This document shows, in pieces, positions 42,558 to 50,864 of a DNA stretch of 64,000 nt (its first letter is position 1; every line of letters starts with the position of its first letter). The notes beneath the pieces are model-generated. The model was not told the DNA's origin. It saw nothing but the letters and a program-made list of their open reading frames with translations, and did no database searches. The DNA is taken from positions 1-64,000 of the forward strand of contig CAYNSB010000015.1 of NCBI GenBank assembly GCA_964399625.1, read 5' to 3'. Made by a program: the position numbers and the translations under genes. Source of the stretch: CAYNSB01 sp964399625 (GTDB taxonomy: Bacteria > Planctomycetota > Phycisphaerae > Phycisphaerales > UBA1924).

Positions 42558-43091
42558 ATGCAGTCCAAGGCCGCGACGGTATCGCAGTATTTGTCCGAGC
42601 TTCCGCCCGAACGTCGCGCGGCGATCGAGGCCGTGCGCAAGGTGATCCGTGCGAACGTGGACAAGGACATCGAAGAGGGCATGCAGTACGGGATGATCGG
42701 GTACTACGTGCCGCACCGCGTGTTTCCGGCGGGCTATCACTGCGACCCAAAGCAGCCCCTGCCGTACGGCGGGCTGGCCTCGCAGAAGAACGCGATGTCG
42801 CTTTACCTGATGTGCATCTACATGGACGGCCCGCACAAGCAATGGTTCGTCAAGGCGTGGAAGGCGACGGGCAAGAAGCTCGACATGGGCGCGGCGTGCA
42901 TCCGATTCAAGCGCGTCGAGGACCTGGCGCTCGATGTTATCGCCGAGGCGATCCGGCGCGTGCCCTCCGCGAAGTACGTCGAGGTGTACCAGTCGCTTCG
43001 AAAGGGCGGCGGCGGGGCGAAGGCCTCCAAGCCCGCTGCAAAGAAGAACGCGAGCAAGGGCGCGAAGCGGACCGTCGGCAAGACGAAGTAG
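42558..43091 (+). CDS. DUF1801 (YdhG-like) domain protein
   Basis: A 177-residue protein. Residues 1-140 form a DUF1801 domain: VSQYLSELPPERRAAIEAVR at the start, then EEGMQYGMIGYYVPHRVFP, SLYLMCIYMDGPHKQWFV, LDMGAACIRFKRVEDLALDVI. The family has a small alpha/beta fold related to iron-chaperone frataxin-like proteins in some annotation, but no tested activity here. The C-terminus ends with a lysine/alanine-rich tail (KASKPAAKKNASKGAKR), which could bind nucleic acids. It begins a short plus-strand run before argH, 42 nt upstream of it. The start is the first ATG in front of the domain. Confidence 0.83.
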   Translation: MQSKAATVSQYLSELPPERRAAIEAVRKVIRANVDKDIEEGMQYGMIGYYVPHRVFPAGYHCDPKQPLPYGGLASQKNAMSLYLMCIYMDGPHKQWFVKAWKATGKKLDMGAACIRFKRVEDLALDVIAEAIRRVPSAKYVEVYQSLRKGGGGAKASKPAAKKNASKGAKRTVGKTK

Positions 43092-43133
43092 CCGCCTCGC
43101 GCACGTGCCCGCAGTGTCGCCAATGATCCGACC

Positions 43134-44543
43134 ATGTCACGAGGACTTGCCCAAGGCCGGTTTTCCAAGGACGCCGATCCGCTCTTCCGCGAGATCAACG
43201 ACTCGCTCCCCTTCGATTACCGCCTGCTGAAGGAGGACATCGAGGGCTCGATCGCATGGGCGCGCGCGATCCATCGGGCGGGGGTGCTGACCTCCGATGA
43301 ACTGGCTCGCCTGTTGGGCGCGCTGAAGGAATTGGCGGCGCTGGCGGAGAGCCAGCCCGGCGCGCCCGTGGCGACGCCGTCCGCCCCGGGCCCCTCGCAC
43401 GAAGATGTGCACTCGTGGGTCGAGGCGAAGTTGATCGAGCGTGTCGGCGAGATCGGCAAGAAACTCCACACGGGGCGATCGAGGAACGATCAGGTCGCGA
43501 CGGACCTGCGCCTTTGGACACGTGCGGCCCTCGACGCGCGGCTGCACGAGGCCCGCGAGGCGCAACGCGCGCTGCTCGACTTGGCCCAGCGCGAGCGCGG
43601 GACGCCCTGGCCCGGGTACACGCACCTGCAACCCGCCCAGCCCGTGCTCCTGGCCCACTGGTGCCTGGCGTACTTCGAGATGCTCGATCGCGATGCGACG
43701 CGCTTGCTCGATGCGCGGCGTCGGGCGAACCTGTGCCCGCTCGGGTCGGGCGCGCTGGCCGGCTCGGCGTACGCCATCGACCGCGTCGCGCTCGCGAAGG
43801 ACCTTGGGTTCGACGGACCCACGGGCAACTCGCTCGACGCGGTCGCGGATCGCGACTTTGTGGTCGAGGCGCTCGCGGCCGCCGCGCTGTGCGCCACGCA
43901 CCTCTCGCGCCTCGCCGAGGAACTGATCATCTACTCGACGCCCGAGTTCGCGATGGTCGAGCTGGACGACTCGGTCACGAGCGGCTCATCGCTCATGCCC
44001 CAGAAAAAGAACCCGGACGCGCTCGAACTCATGCGGGGCAAGGTGGGGCGGATCCTGGGCGCGCACGCGGGCCTTCTGACCACCATCAAGGGCCTGCCCC
44101 TCGCGTACAACAAGGACATGCAGGAGGACAAGGAGCCGCTGTTCGACGCCATGGCGTCGCTCTCGCTCTGCCTGCGCATCGTCCCGCGGGTTCTGAACAC
44201 GATCCGCATCAACCGCGACGCGGCCCGCGCCCGCGCCGGGGCCGGATACACGAACGCGACGGAACTCGCCGACTATCTCGTGGGCAAGGGCATTGCTTTC
44301 CGTGACGCCCATCACCACGCGGGGCAGATCGTGCGCCGGGCGATCGAGCTGGGCGTGCCGCTGGATCGTGTGCCGCTGGCGGAGATGCAGAAGGTGTGCG
44401 CGAAAATCGAGAACGATGTCTTCGCGGCCCTCTCGATCGAGGCGTCGCTCGCTCGTCGGAATTTGCTTGGGGGGACAGGGCCGGAGGCGGTGGGCGCGGC
44501 GCTCTCCGCGGCGCGCGAACGCCTCAACCTGGCCAACCGCTAG
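43134..44543 (+). CDS. argH: Argininosuccinate lyase
   Basis: A 469-residue fumarase/aspartase-superfamily enzyme making arginine and fumarate. It has all motifs: DVHSWVEAKLIERVGEIG with LHTGRSRNDQVATD, then GYTHLQPAQPV and the signature GSSLMPQKKNPD near residues 283-294, with the catalytic serine. Length is normal. It is separated from argG by 3.1 kb that holds a convergent lipoprotein gene, the repeats and a PEP-CTERM-like gene, so it cannot share the argR-argG transcript. Preceding DUF1801 gene is close (42 nt), so the two may be cotranscribed. Confidence 0.96.
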   Translation: MSRGLAQGRFSKDADPLFREINDSLPFDYRLLKEDIEGSIAWARAIHRAGVLTSDELARLLGALKELAALAESQPGAPVATPSAPGPSHEDVHSWVEAKLIERVGEIGKKLHTGRSRNDQVATDLRLWTRAALDARLHEAREAQRALLDLAQRERGTPWPGYTHLQPAQPVLLAHWCLAYFEMLDRDATRLLDARRRANLCPLGSGALAGSAYAIDRVALAKDLGFDGPTGNSLDAVADRDFVVEALAAAALCATHLSRLAEELIIYSTPEFAMVELDDSVTSGSSLMPQKKNPDALELMRGKVGRILGAHAGLLTTIKGLPLAYNKDMQEDKEPLFDAMASLSLCLRIVPRVLNTIRINRDAARARAGAGYTNATELADYLVGKGIAFRDAHHHAGQIVRRAIELGVPLDRVPLAEMQKVCAKIENDVFAALSIEASLARRNLLGGTGPEAVGAALSAARERLNLANR

Positions 44544-44585
44544 CGTCCGATTCCCTTGACCCCTTGCTCTGCGGCCAGCATCTCA

Positions 44586-45977
44586 TCACAATTCCATCGT
44601 CTGGTCCAGGGTCGGCTTCTCCGCTCGCACGCCCCACTCCTGCTCCAACTTGGCTGCGAGCGCGTCCCGCGCCTTGGGCTCGCCGTGCGTGAGGATCAGC
44701 TTGCCGGGCTTGGGGTTCACGGCCTTGGCCCAGTTGACGAGCTGGCTCTGCCCCGCGTGCGCGCTGAACCCGCCCAGCGTGTGCACCTTGGCCCTCACTT
44801 CGACCGTTTCGCCGAAGATTCGAACCTGCTTCTGCCCATCGACCAGACGCCGCCCCAGAGTTCCCTGGCCCTGGTATCCCACGATGACGACCTGCGTCTC
44901 TGGGAGCGGCAGCCCGTGGCGGAGGTGGTGGACGATCCGCCCGCCGTTGCACATGCCGCTGCCGGCGATCACGACCATCGGGTCGCGCGACTCGTTGAGC
45001 TTTTTGCTCTCCTCGGCGCTGCGCACCATGCGGAGCAGCGGGAAGTTCAGAGGATTCGCGCCGTTGCTCATCAGGGTCCGCGCCTCGGCGTCGAACAGCT
45101 CGGGATGGCTCCTGTAGAGCTGGGTCACGTCGATGCCCATGGGGCTGTCGATGTACACGGGAAACCCGCCCCACTGCTTGTCCCGGTACAGGCGCCCCAT
45201 CTCAAAGATCATGTCCTGCGTGCGGCCCACGGCAAAGGCCGGAACGAGGATCTTTCCGCACCCCGCGAGGCTGCACGTGGTGAGGATCGACTGGAGCTCC
45301 TTGATCGTGTCGGCGCGGGGCTTGTGGTCGCGGTCGCCGTAGGTGCTCTCGAGGAACAGGATGTCCGCGCGGGTGAACGGGATGGGGTCGCGGATGATCG
45401 GCAGCCCGCTGGGCCCAATGTCTCCGGAGAAGACCAGCACGCGCGACGATCCGTTGTCGCGCACCGTGACCTCGACACTCGCCGAGCCGAGAATGTGCCC
45501 GGAGTCGCGGAAGCGGACAGAGATGCCCGGCGCGACCTCCTGCGGCTTCTCGAAGGGCACCACGCGGAAGGACCGCATCGCGAGCTCGACGTCCGCGATG
45601 TCGTAGAGCGGCTTGACCATCGCCTGCCCCGGTTTGCGGTAGGCGTTCTGTCGCGCCGCGTCGGAGGCTTGAAGGTGCGCCGTGTCCTTCAGCAGCAGGT
45701 CCGTCAGTTCACGCGTCGCGGCCGTGCTCCAGATGGGCCCGCTGTATCCGGCTGCGGCGAGCATGGGCAGACGCCCGGAGTGATCGATGTGCGCGTGCGT
45801 GAGAACGACCGCATCGAGCTTGAGCGGATCGAGTTGCTCGGGAAAGCGGTTGTGCTCGTCGGCCTCGCGCTCGCCCTGGTGCAGCCCAAAGTCCAGCAGC
45901 ACCCGGGCTCGGGACGTTTCGAGCAGGTAGCCAGAGCCCGTGACCTCCCCCGCCGCGCCGAAAAAGGTGACTCGCAT
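44586..45977 (-). CDS. Metallo-beta-lactamase/beta-CASP RNA hydrolase
   Basis: A 463-residue protein of the beta-CASP group (RNA-processing exonucleases, CPSF73/YSH1-like). Metal motif HAHIDHSG at residues 61-68, DSGHILGSASVEV, FSGDIG, the beta-CASP part with FAVGRTQDMIFEMGRLYR and SNGANPLNF, then GSGMCNGGRIVHHL and the RMM-like C-terminus with GFSAHAGQSQLV and LTHGEPKARDAL. The activity is expected to be zinc-dependent ribonuclease, either endo- or 5' exo-. ATG at 45977 directly precedes the conserved VTFFGAAGEVTGSG; the 37-codon extension has no homology-like content. It converges with argH, with 42 bp in between. Confidence 0.9.
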   Translation of the reverse strand: MRVTFFGAAGEVTGSGYLLETSRARVLLDFGLHQGEREADEHNRFPEQLDPLKLDAVVLTHAHIDHSGRLPMLAAAGYSGPIWSTAATRELTDLLLKDTAHLQASDAARQNAYRKPGQAMVKPLYDIADVELAMRSFRVVPFEKPQEVAPGISVRFRDSGHILGSASVEVTVRDNGSSRVLVFSGDIGPSGLPIIRDPIPFTRADILFLESTYGDRDHKPRADTIKELQSILTTCSLAGCGKILVPAFAVGRTQDMIFEMGRLYRDKQWGGFPVYIDSPMGIDVTQLYRSHPELFDAEARTLMSNGANPLNFPLLRMVRSAEESKKLNESRDPMVVIAGSGMCNGGRIVHHLRHGLPLPETQVVIVGYQGQGTLGRRLVDGQKQVRIFGETVEVRAKVHTLGGFSAHAGQSQLVNWAKAVNPKPGKLILTHGEPKARDALAAKLEQEWGVRAEKPTLDQTMEL

Positions 45978-46104
45978 GGCGTCACAGTACCGTGGGCGAC
46001 GGAGCGGGGAGCCGTTGCGCCTCAGCCGTTCTTTCGGAGCGAGGCGCACCGAGAACGCGAATGCCAAAAACAAAGGCACGCCCCTCATCGGAGCGTGCCA
46101 TCAA

Positions 46105-46176
46105 AGCGGGCGAAGGGACTTGAACCCTCGACTTCTACCTTGGCAAGGTAGCGCTCTACCACTGAGCTACGCCCGC
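46105..46176 (-). tRNA. tRNA-Gly (GCC anticodon)
   Basis: On the minus strand all four arms can be drawn: a 7-bp acceptor stem (46106-46112 with 46170-46176), D arm with the GTGGTAGAG-type loop, anticodon stem CTACC/GGTAG with a TTGCCAA loop giving anticodon GCC, and a T arm with GGTTCAAGTCC. The discriminator is U, as expected for glycine. CCA is not encoded. Confidence 0.96.
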
Positions 46177-46281
46177 GGCGTTCCCACCCATCGTCCGAGC
46201 GGGAGGAAGAAGTTAGCGCCCCGCCCTCACCGAGTCAACGCGGCACCGTGCAGGGCGACACGGGGGACGGTTCTCAGACCC

Positions 46282-48282
46282 CTAACGGGAGGCCCTCGCA
46301 TCGCCCTTGGCCCGGGCCAGGGCCTCCATCACCTGCTCGCTGGTGTAGGCCCCAGAGAGCCAGGGCTCCTTGAGCCCGGCACCTTGGATCGTGAGGAGCG
46401 GTATGCCGCGCTGCCCGAGGGCCTTGAGTTTCTCCCAACCGGGCGCGCGGGTGCTGGTCAGATCGACCTCGACCATGACGACGTTGCTTTCCTTCAGCGC
46501 GGTCCGGACCGGATCTCGATCAAGGACGGCGGCCTTGAGCGTCTTGCAGTTGAGGCACCACTCGGCGGTGAAGTCCATGACCACGGTCTTGCCCTGCGCG
46601 AGGGCATCGGCCACGAGGCGTTCGGAGAAGGCATTCCACACGCCCGGGATCGGAGCTCCGTCCGACGCCTTGGCCATGGCCTCGCTCTTGGTCTGGTAGT
46701 CGGCCCGCGCCTCTCGAAGGATGGTGACGCCGGGCCAGATCGCGCCGAAGGCCAGGAGCAAGCCCAGCAGCCCGAACACAGCACGCCGGAAGGGGCGCGC
46801 CGTGATCTGCCACGTGCGGAGGGCGAGCCACGCACCGGCCGCCACGCCCAGCAGCGCGATCAGGACCCAGTGCAGTTTCGACCCGATCCATGGGGCGTCG
46901 AGCGTCAGGGCGATGAGCCCGGACCCGATGAAGTACGCGGAGGCCGCGAGCATGAGCAGGCCCATCACCTGCTTGACCAATTCCGAGGCCGGCCCGGTTC
47001 TTGGAACGCGATCGAGCCACTTGGGATTCATGGCGAGCAGCGCATATGGCAACGCCATGCCCACACCCATCGCCCCAAACACGGTTAGCGTCGCTGTCGC
47101 CCCGATCGCCGCCGCCGCGGGGAGGAGGGCGCCCGCAACGAATCCGAAGCACGGCAGCCCGAGCACCGCGGTCATTACGCCGAACAAGAACGACCCGCCG
47201 GGCGTGTCGGCCTTGGGGTTGACCATGTACACGCTCTGGGGGAGGTTGATCGTGAAGAGTCCCATGATCCCCACGCCCATCGCGGCGATGATCACCCCGA
47301 TCCCCGTCGTGACCCACCAGATTCCGAAGATGCGCGAGGGATCGGCCCAGGCGGACACAAAGGCCGCGGGAATTCCCAGCCCGAGCCAGAAGGCGACGAC
47401 TCCCGCGGACATCCACGCCGCGAGGACCATCGACCGGCGCGGCGAGCCCGCGTGCTGGGTGAGCGTCATGACCTTGATGGGGATGACGGGCAGGACGCAG
47501 GGCGTGAGGTTCAGGATGAGCCCGCCGGCAACGCCCAACAGCGCCAGCACGGCAAAGCCGCTCGCTCCACGCATGCCGCCGAGCGAGACTCCAAAGAAGG
47601 ACGCGCCGGTGCCCCCGCTCGTGGAGCCCGAACTCACGGGCGGAACTGTCCCGGCACTTGGCTTCCGCTGGGACGCCTCTCCCAACGACTTCTCAGCCGC
47701 GGCTCGATCGAACCTTGCGAAGTCGCCCTTGAACTCGCGCACGGGCGCGGTCGCGACCATCTTCAATGAAACCTTGGCGCTCACATCCTCGGGCGCCACG
47801 CACATCCGCTCGTTGCACGCCTGATAGCTGATCGCGAGCGCGACCTCGATCGCATCGCCGACCTTGGCCTTGGCGTCGATCTTGAGAGGCACGTACACGA
47901 TCGCCCGGCCTTCGAACACGGCGTAGGGCTGGGCCTTGCCCGACCCTGTCACATCCACCGGCACCGTCGTGCTGCTGGGCCATTGCAGTTCGCCCAGGAC
48001 CACGCCCAATGGCACGGTGGCGTTGATCACGGTCGGAATCAGCAAGCCCGGGTCCACGCCCTTGGGCGGTACTGGCTTGTTCGTGTGGACGTGCCAACCT
48101 TCCTGGTGATCGAGCACCACCGCGATGGGCACGATCTCCCCGGCAACGACCTCGCTCCATGCGGGCGCGACGGACACCTTTACCTCGGTGCCCTCCTGGG
48201 CGCGCGCCGGGCCGGCGAACAGTCCCAGGAACAGCACCATGGCGACCACCAGCCACGAACGCGTTCGGATCATGTCAGACAT
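46282..48282 (-). CDS. dsbD: Thiol:disulfide interchange protein DsbD
   Basis: A 666-residue membrane protein that brings electrons from cytoplasmic thioredoxin to the periplasm. Order: signal peptide (about 1-28, WLVVAMVLFLGLFAGPARA), N-terminal DsbD-alpha domain with the CNERMC cysteine pair, eight or so membrane helices with LTPCVLPVIPIKVM and GLPCFGFVAGALLP (the two transmembrane cysteines), and a C-terminal thioredoxin domain with FTAEWCLNCKTLK. So all three cysteine pairs are present. Start ATG at 48282 has a perfect AGGAGA site. It is 105 bp upstream of the tRNA-Gly and diverges from fliM. Confidence 0.93.
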   Translation of the reverse strand: MSDMIRTRSWLVVAMVLFLGLFAGPARAQEGTEVKVSVAPAWSEVVAGEIVPIAVVLDHQEGWHVHTNKPVPPKGVDPGLLIPTVINATVPLGVVLGELQWPSSTTVPVDVTGSGKAQPYAVFEGRAIVYVPLKIDAKAKVGDAIEVALAISYQACNERMCVAPEDVSAKVSLKMVATAPVREFKGDFARFDRAAAEKSLGEASQRKPSAGTVPPVSSGSTSGGTGASFFGVSLGGMRGASGFAVLALLGVAGGLILNLTPCVLPVIPIKVMTLTQHAGSPRRSMVLAAWMSAGVVAFWLGLGIPAAFVSAWADPSRIFGIWWVTTGIGVIIAAMGVGIMGLFTINLPQSVYMVNPKADTPGGSFLFGVMTAVLGLPCFGFVAGALLPAAAAIGATATLTVFGAMGVGMALPYALLAMNPKWLDRVPRTGPASELVKQVMGLLMLAASAYFIGSGLIALTLDAPWIGSKLHWVLIALLGVAAGAWLALRTWQITARPFRRAVFGLLGLLLAFGAIWPGVTILREARADYQTKSEAMAKASDGAPIPGVWNAFSERLVADALAQGKTVVMDFTAEWCLNCKTLKAAVLDRDPVRTALKESNVVMVEVDLTSTRAPGWEKLKALGQRGIPLLTIQGAGLKEPWLSGAYTSEQVMEALARAKGDARASR

Positions 48283-48479
48283 CGTGTCTCCTGTACGCTC
48301 CCTGCCTGCCGGTCGGCCTGCGCACCGGCCCATTATTTGATGCCAACCAGCCCCGGACGCTGCGTTGATGCACGATTCGCCTTCTACTTGGGCCGGGTCC
48401 CGTCAAGCCCGAGCGAATCCCGATCCGATATCGGAACAGACCACCCGTTTCGTGGACCATCGCCCGGGAGCCCGTGCCG

Positions 48480-49499
48480 ATGCCGGACATCCTCGATCAA
48501 TCCGAAGTCGATGCGCTGCTCGCGGCGGTCGATTCGGGCACGATTGAAGAGGAGAAGCGGGAGTCCAAGGTCTTCTCCCGCAGCCGAAAGACGAGCGAGG
48601 AAGTCGAGGTTCGCCCCTATGACTTCAAGCGCCCCGAGCGCGTGTCCAAGGACCAGATGCGCGCCCTGCAGACGCTGCACGAGGGCTTCGCTCGAAACTT
48701 CGGCGCTTCGCTGTCGGGCTTCCTGCGGACGATCGTCGAGGTGAAGGTCGCCTCGTGCGAGCAGATGACGTACTCCGAGTTCATCTCGGGGCTGCCCAAT
48801 CCCACGTCGTTCAACCTCGTGAGTTCCGACAAACTCGAGGGGCAGGTGTGCCTCGAGATCTCTCCGCTGATCATCTATCCGATCATCGACCGGCTGCTGG
48901 GCGGTACGTCCACGGACCTGTTCATCCCGCAGCGCCCGATGACGCTCATCGAGACGCGCCTGATCGGGAACGTGACGACGCGCGGGCTCGCGGCGCTCTC
49001 CGAGGCGTGGTCCACGATCAAGCAGATGACGTTCTCCGTCGCGACGACGGAGTCCAACCCGCAGCTCGTGCAGATCGTTCCGCCCAACGAGGTCGTCGTC
49101 GTGGTGGGCTTCGAGCTCAAGATGTCCAACCGCGCGGGCACGATGAACCTGTGCATCCCGTACAACGTCATCGAGCCCATCATCGACGATCTCACGGCCC
49201 AGTCGTGGTTCTCCGCCGCGAAGAACCAGAAGTCCAAGGAGATCGAGGACCAGATCACGCACCGCCTGAATCGCGCCACGCTCGAGGTGACGGGCATGCT
49301 CGCGACGACGACGATCACGCTGCGCGATCTGCTGGAGATGGCCCCGGGCGACGTGATCCTCACCGAGAAGCCCGCCAACGAGCCGGTCGTGCTCTGCGTC
49401 GAGGGCGAGCGCAAGCACCTTGCGACGATGGGGCAGTGCCGCGGAAAGCGGGCGCTGCGCATCGTGCGCGCGATCACGCCCAAGGATCGCGTGATCTAG
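48480..49499 (+). CDS. fliM: Flagellar motor switch protein FliM
   Basis: A 339-residue FliM. N-terminal ILDQSEVDALLAAV is the CheY-phosphate-binding EIDALL-type motif, the middle CheC-like domain contains PYDFKRPERVSKDQMRAL, GFARNFGASLSGFLRTIVEV and LIETRLIGNVTTRGLAALSEAW, and the C-terminal SpoA domain has LEVTGMLATTTITLRDLLEM and LCVEGERKHLATMGQCRGKRALR. It is the rotor part that controls direction of rotation. No other flagellar gene is in the window, which is unusual. GTG at 48474 is possible, but the ATG two codons later has better spacing from GGGAG. Confidence 0.95.
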   Translation: MPDILDQSEVDALLAAVDSGTIEEEKRESKVFSRSRKTSEEVEVRPYDFKRPERVSKDQMRALQTLHEGFARNFGASLSGFLRTIVEVKVASCEQMTYSEFISGLPNPTSFNLVSSDKLEGQVCLEISPLIIYPIIDRLLGGTSTDLFIPQRPMTLIETRLIGNVTTRGLAALSEAWSTIKQMTFSVATTESNPQLVQIVPPNEVVVVVGFELKMSNRAGTMNLCIPYNVIEPIIDDLTAQSWFSAAKNQKSKEIEDQITHRLNRATLEVTGMLATTTITLRDLLEMAPGDVILTEKPANEPVVLCVEGERKHLATMGQCRGKRALRIVRAITPKDRVI

Positions 49500-49502
49500 G
49501 TT

Positions 49503-50453
49503 TCATCGCGCCAGCCGGGGGTCCCATTCGGGCACGCCCTCCGGCGGCACGAAGGGCGAGTACACGATTTCCGCCACGCGACGCGCACGGGCCACGAGGT
49601 CCGCACGCTCGCGCCGGACAAAGACCCGGTTCGCGCCCACCCACATCGCCTGCTCGTAGCCCCTGGCACGCACGTGCGCCGCGACCGCTTCGCTCTTGCC
49701 CAGCGAGTTGTCCTCGATGACGAGCACGCCGACCCGCCAGCGGTCCAGATCGAAACCCTCGAGCACGCCCAGCTCGGCGCCCTCCACGTCGATCACAGCG
49801 GCGTCCACGCTCGCCACACCAGCGCGGGAGAGCGCTCCGTCCATGCTCATGAGCGGCACGCGGACCTCACGCATCTCCGCGCGATTCTGAGCGAGCGCCC
49901 CAAGGTGCCCGCGCTCCATCCCCTCGTGCACGCGGTGCGCGCTTGGGAGGAAGCGCTCATCCTCGGGCACCAGGAAGGTCGTGTCGCCGCTGGATCCGCT
50001 CGGACCCAGCGCCGCATGGATGACGCTCGCGTGCGGGCGATGCGAGCGGCACCGCTCGGCCTGCGCGGGCACTGGTTCGATGAGCACCGCTTTCCATCCG
50101 ATCGCTTCGAGGGCGTAGGAAACGCTGTGGGTCCTTCCGTCGAGCGCGCCCGCTTCCACGATCGTGCCGCTCGCAGCGCCGTCGAACAACTCGTAGAGCA
50201 CCACGTCCTCGCCCCATTCGGAGCGGAACTCGATGGGCAGTGAGGTGCTTGTGCCCCCGCGGCGCTGCGCGTCGCGTCGTGCGTTCAGTTCGTAGGCCGA
50301 ACGCTGCAGGCGCAGATGATCCTCGACCGAAACGCGCAGGTGCCGGCGAGCGGCACGCCTGAGAAACCGCCTTTGGCGGCGCATTCCAAGGCCCAGCCAC
50401 GCCCAAAGCCCCATCGACGCCGCAAGGGCCAGCCAGGCAACGAACTGCGTCAT
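49503..50453 (-). CDS. FkbM-family methyltransferase with N-terminal membrane anchor
   Basis: A 316-residue protein with a hydrophobic N-terminal helix (FVAWLALAASMGLWAWLGLG, about residues 4-23), a basic linker (RRQRRFLRRAARRHLR) and then a FkbM-type methyltransferase core. That core reads WGEDVVLYELF, GTIVEAGALDGRTHSVSYAL for SAM motif I, WKAVLIEPVPAQAERCRSHR for the acidic end of strand 2 and DAAVIDVEGAELGVLEGFD for the catalytic region. FkbM enzymes O-methylate sugars or polyketides; the substrate here is unknown. The membrane anchor is not usual in the family. It converges with fliM. Confidence 0.8.
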   Translation of the reverse strand: MTQFVAWLALAASMGLWAWLGLGMRRQRRFLRRAARRHLRVSVEDHLRLQRSAYELNARRDAQRRGGTSTSLPIEFRSEWGEDVVLYELFDGAASGTIVEAGALDGRTHSVSYALEAIGWKAVLIEPVPAQAERCRSHRPHASVIHAALGPSGSSGDTTFLVPEDERFLPSAHRVHEGMERGHLGALAQNRAEMREVRVPLMSMDGALSRAGVASVDAAVIDVEGAELGVLEGFDLDRWRVGVLVIEDNSLGKSEAVAAHVRARGYEQAMWVGANRVFVRRERADLVARARRVAEIVYSPFVPPEGVPEWDPRLAR

Positions 50454-50864
50454 CGAGAGGCCTCACGCAACGGGAGAGGGACGGGGTCAATAGGCCGCAG
50501 CGCGGCACTATACCGGGATCCTCCCAGTTTGACCCCACCCCCTCTCGGACCCTAACCTTGTGGGTTGAATCGTGTCCTGACGGAACCACGCATGAAGACG
50601 GTTCTCGATCATGGTCGGTAAGGCTTCACAGCCTCTGCCGCTTCGGCCCTCGGCCGAAGGCGCCGCGCATCGTCCCCCCCGCGGGAGGGCACCGATGCAC
50701 TAGGCGTCTTCCCACGCCGCGCCCGCCGAAACGCTCGCCCGTCAGCGAGCGCGCCTCGGTCGAGAGCCACGAGCGCCCTCCCCGCGTTGGGGACGGTCCT
50801 CGTGGCTCGTTCGTTTGATGACGACGGCACATCCAGACATCCCGACAATCCAGAAGGAGCGCCC
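50454..50864 (+). promoter_or_regulatory. Structured leader region upstream of nusA (411 bp)
   Basis: No gene is supported. Hairpins follow each other: a 15-bp split palindrome at 50474-50546 (7 and 8 bp with an internal loop), 50621-50634 (5 bp), 50641-50659 (8 bp perfect), 50667-50698 (outer 6 bp plus inner GC pairing), 50732-50751 (7 bp perfect) and 50764-50808 (10 bp outer, 5 bp inner) which is followed by a short T-rich tail 60 bp before nusA. The last could be an attenuator. rimP and a tRNA, which often precede nusA, are absent. Confidence 0.6.

Noticed and set aside
50600..50700. Signal recognition particle RNA or other known housekeeping RNA before nusA
   Set aside because: The conserved loop sequences of SRP RNA, RNase P RNA and tmRNA are not found.
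50558..50818. Plus-strand frame of 86 codons in the nusA leader
   Set aside because: Covers several perfect hairpins and has no protein-like pattern; the RNA structures explain the region better.
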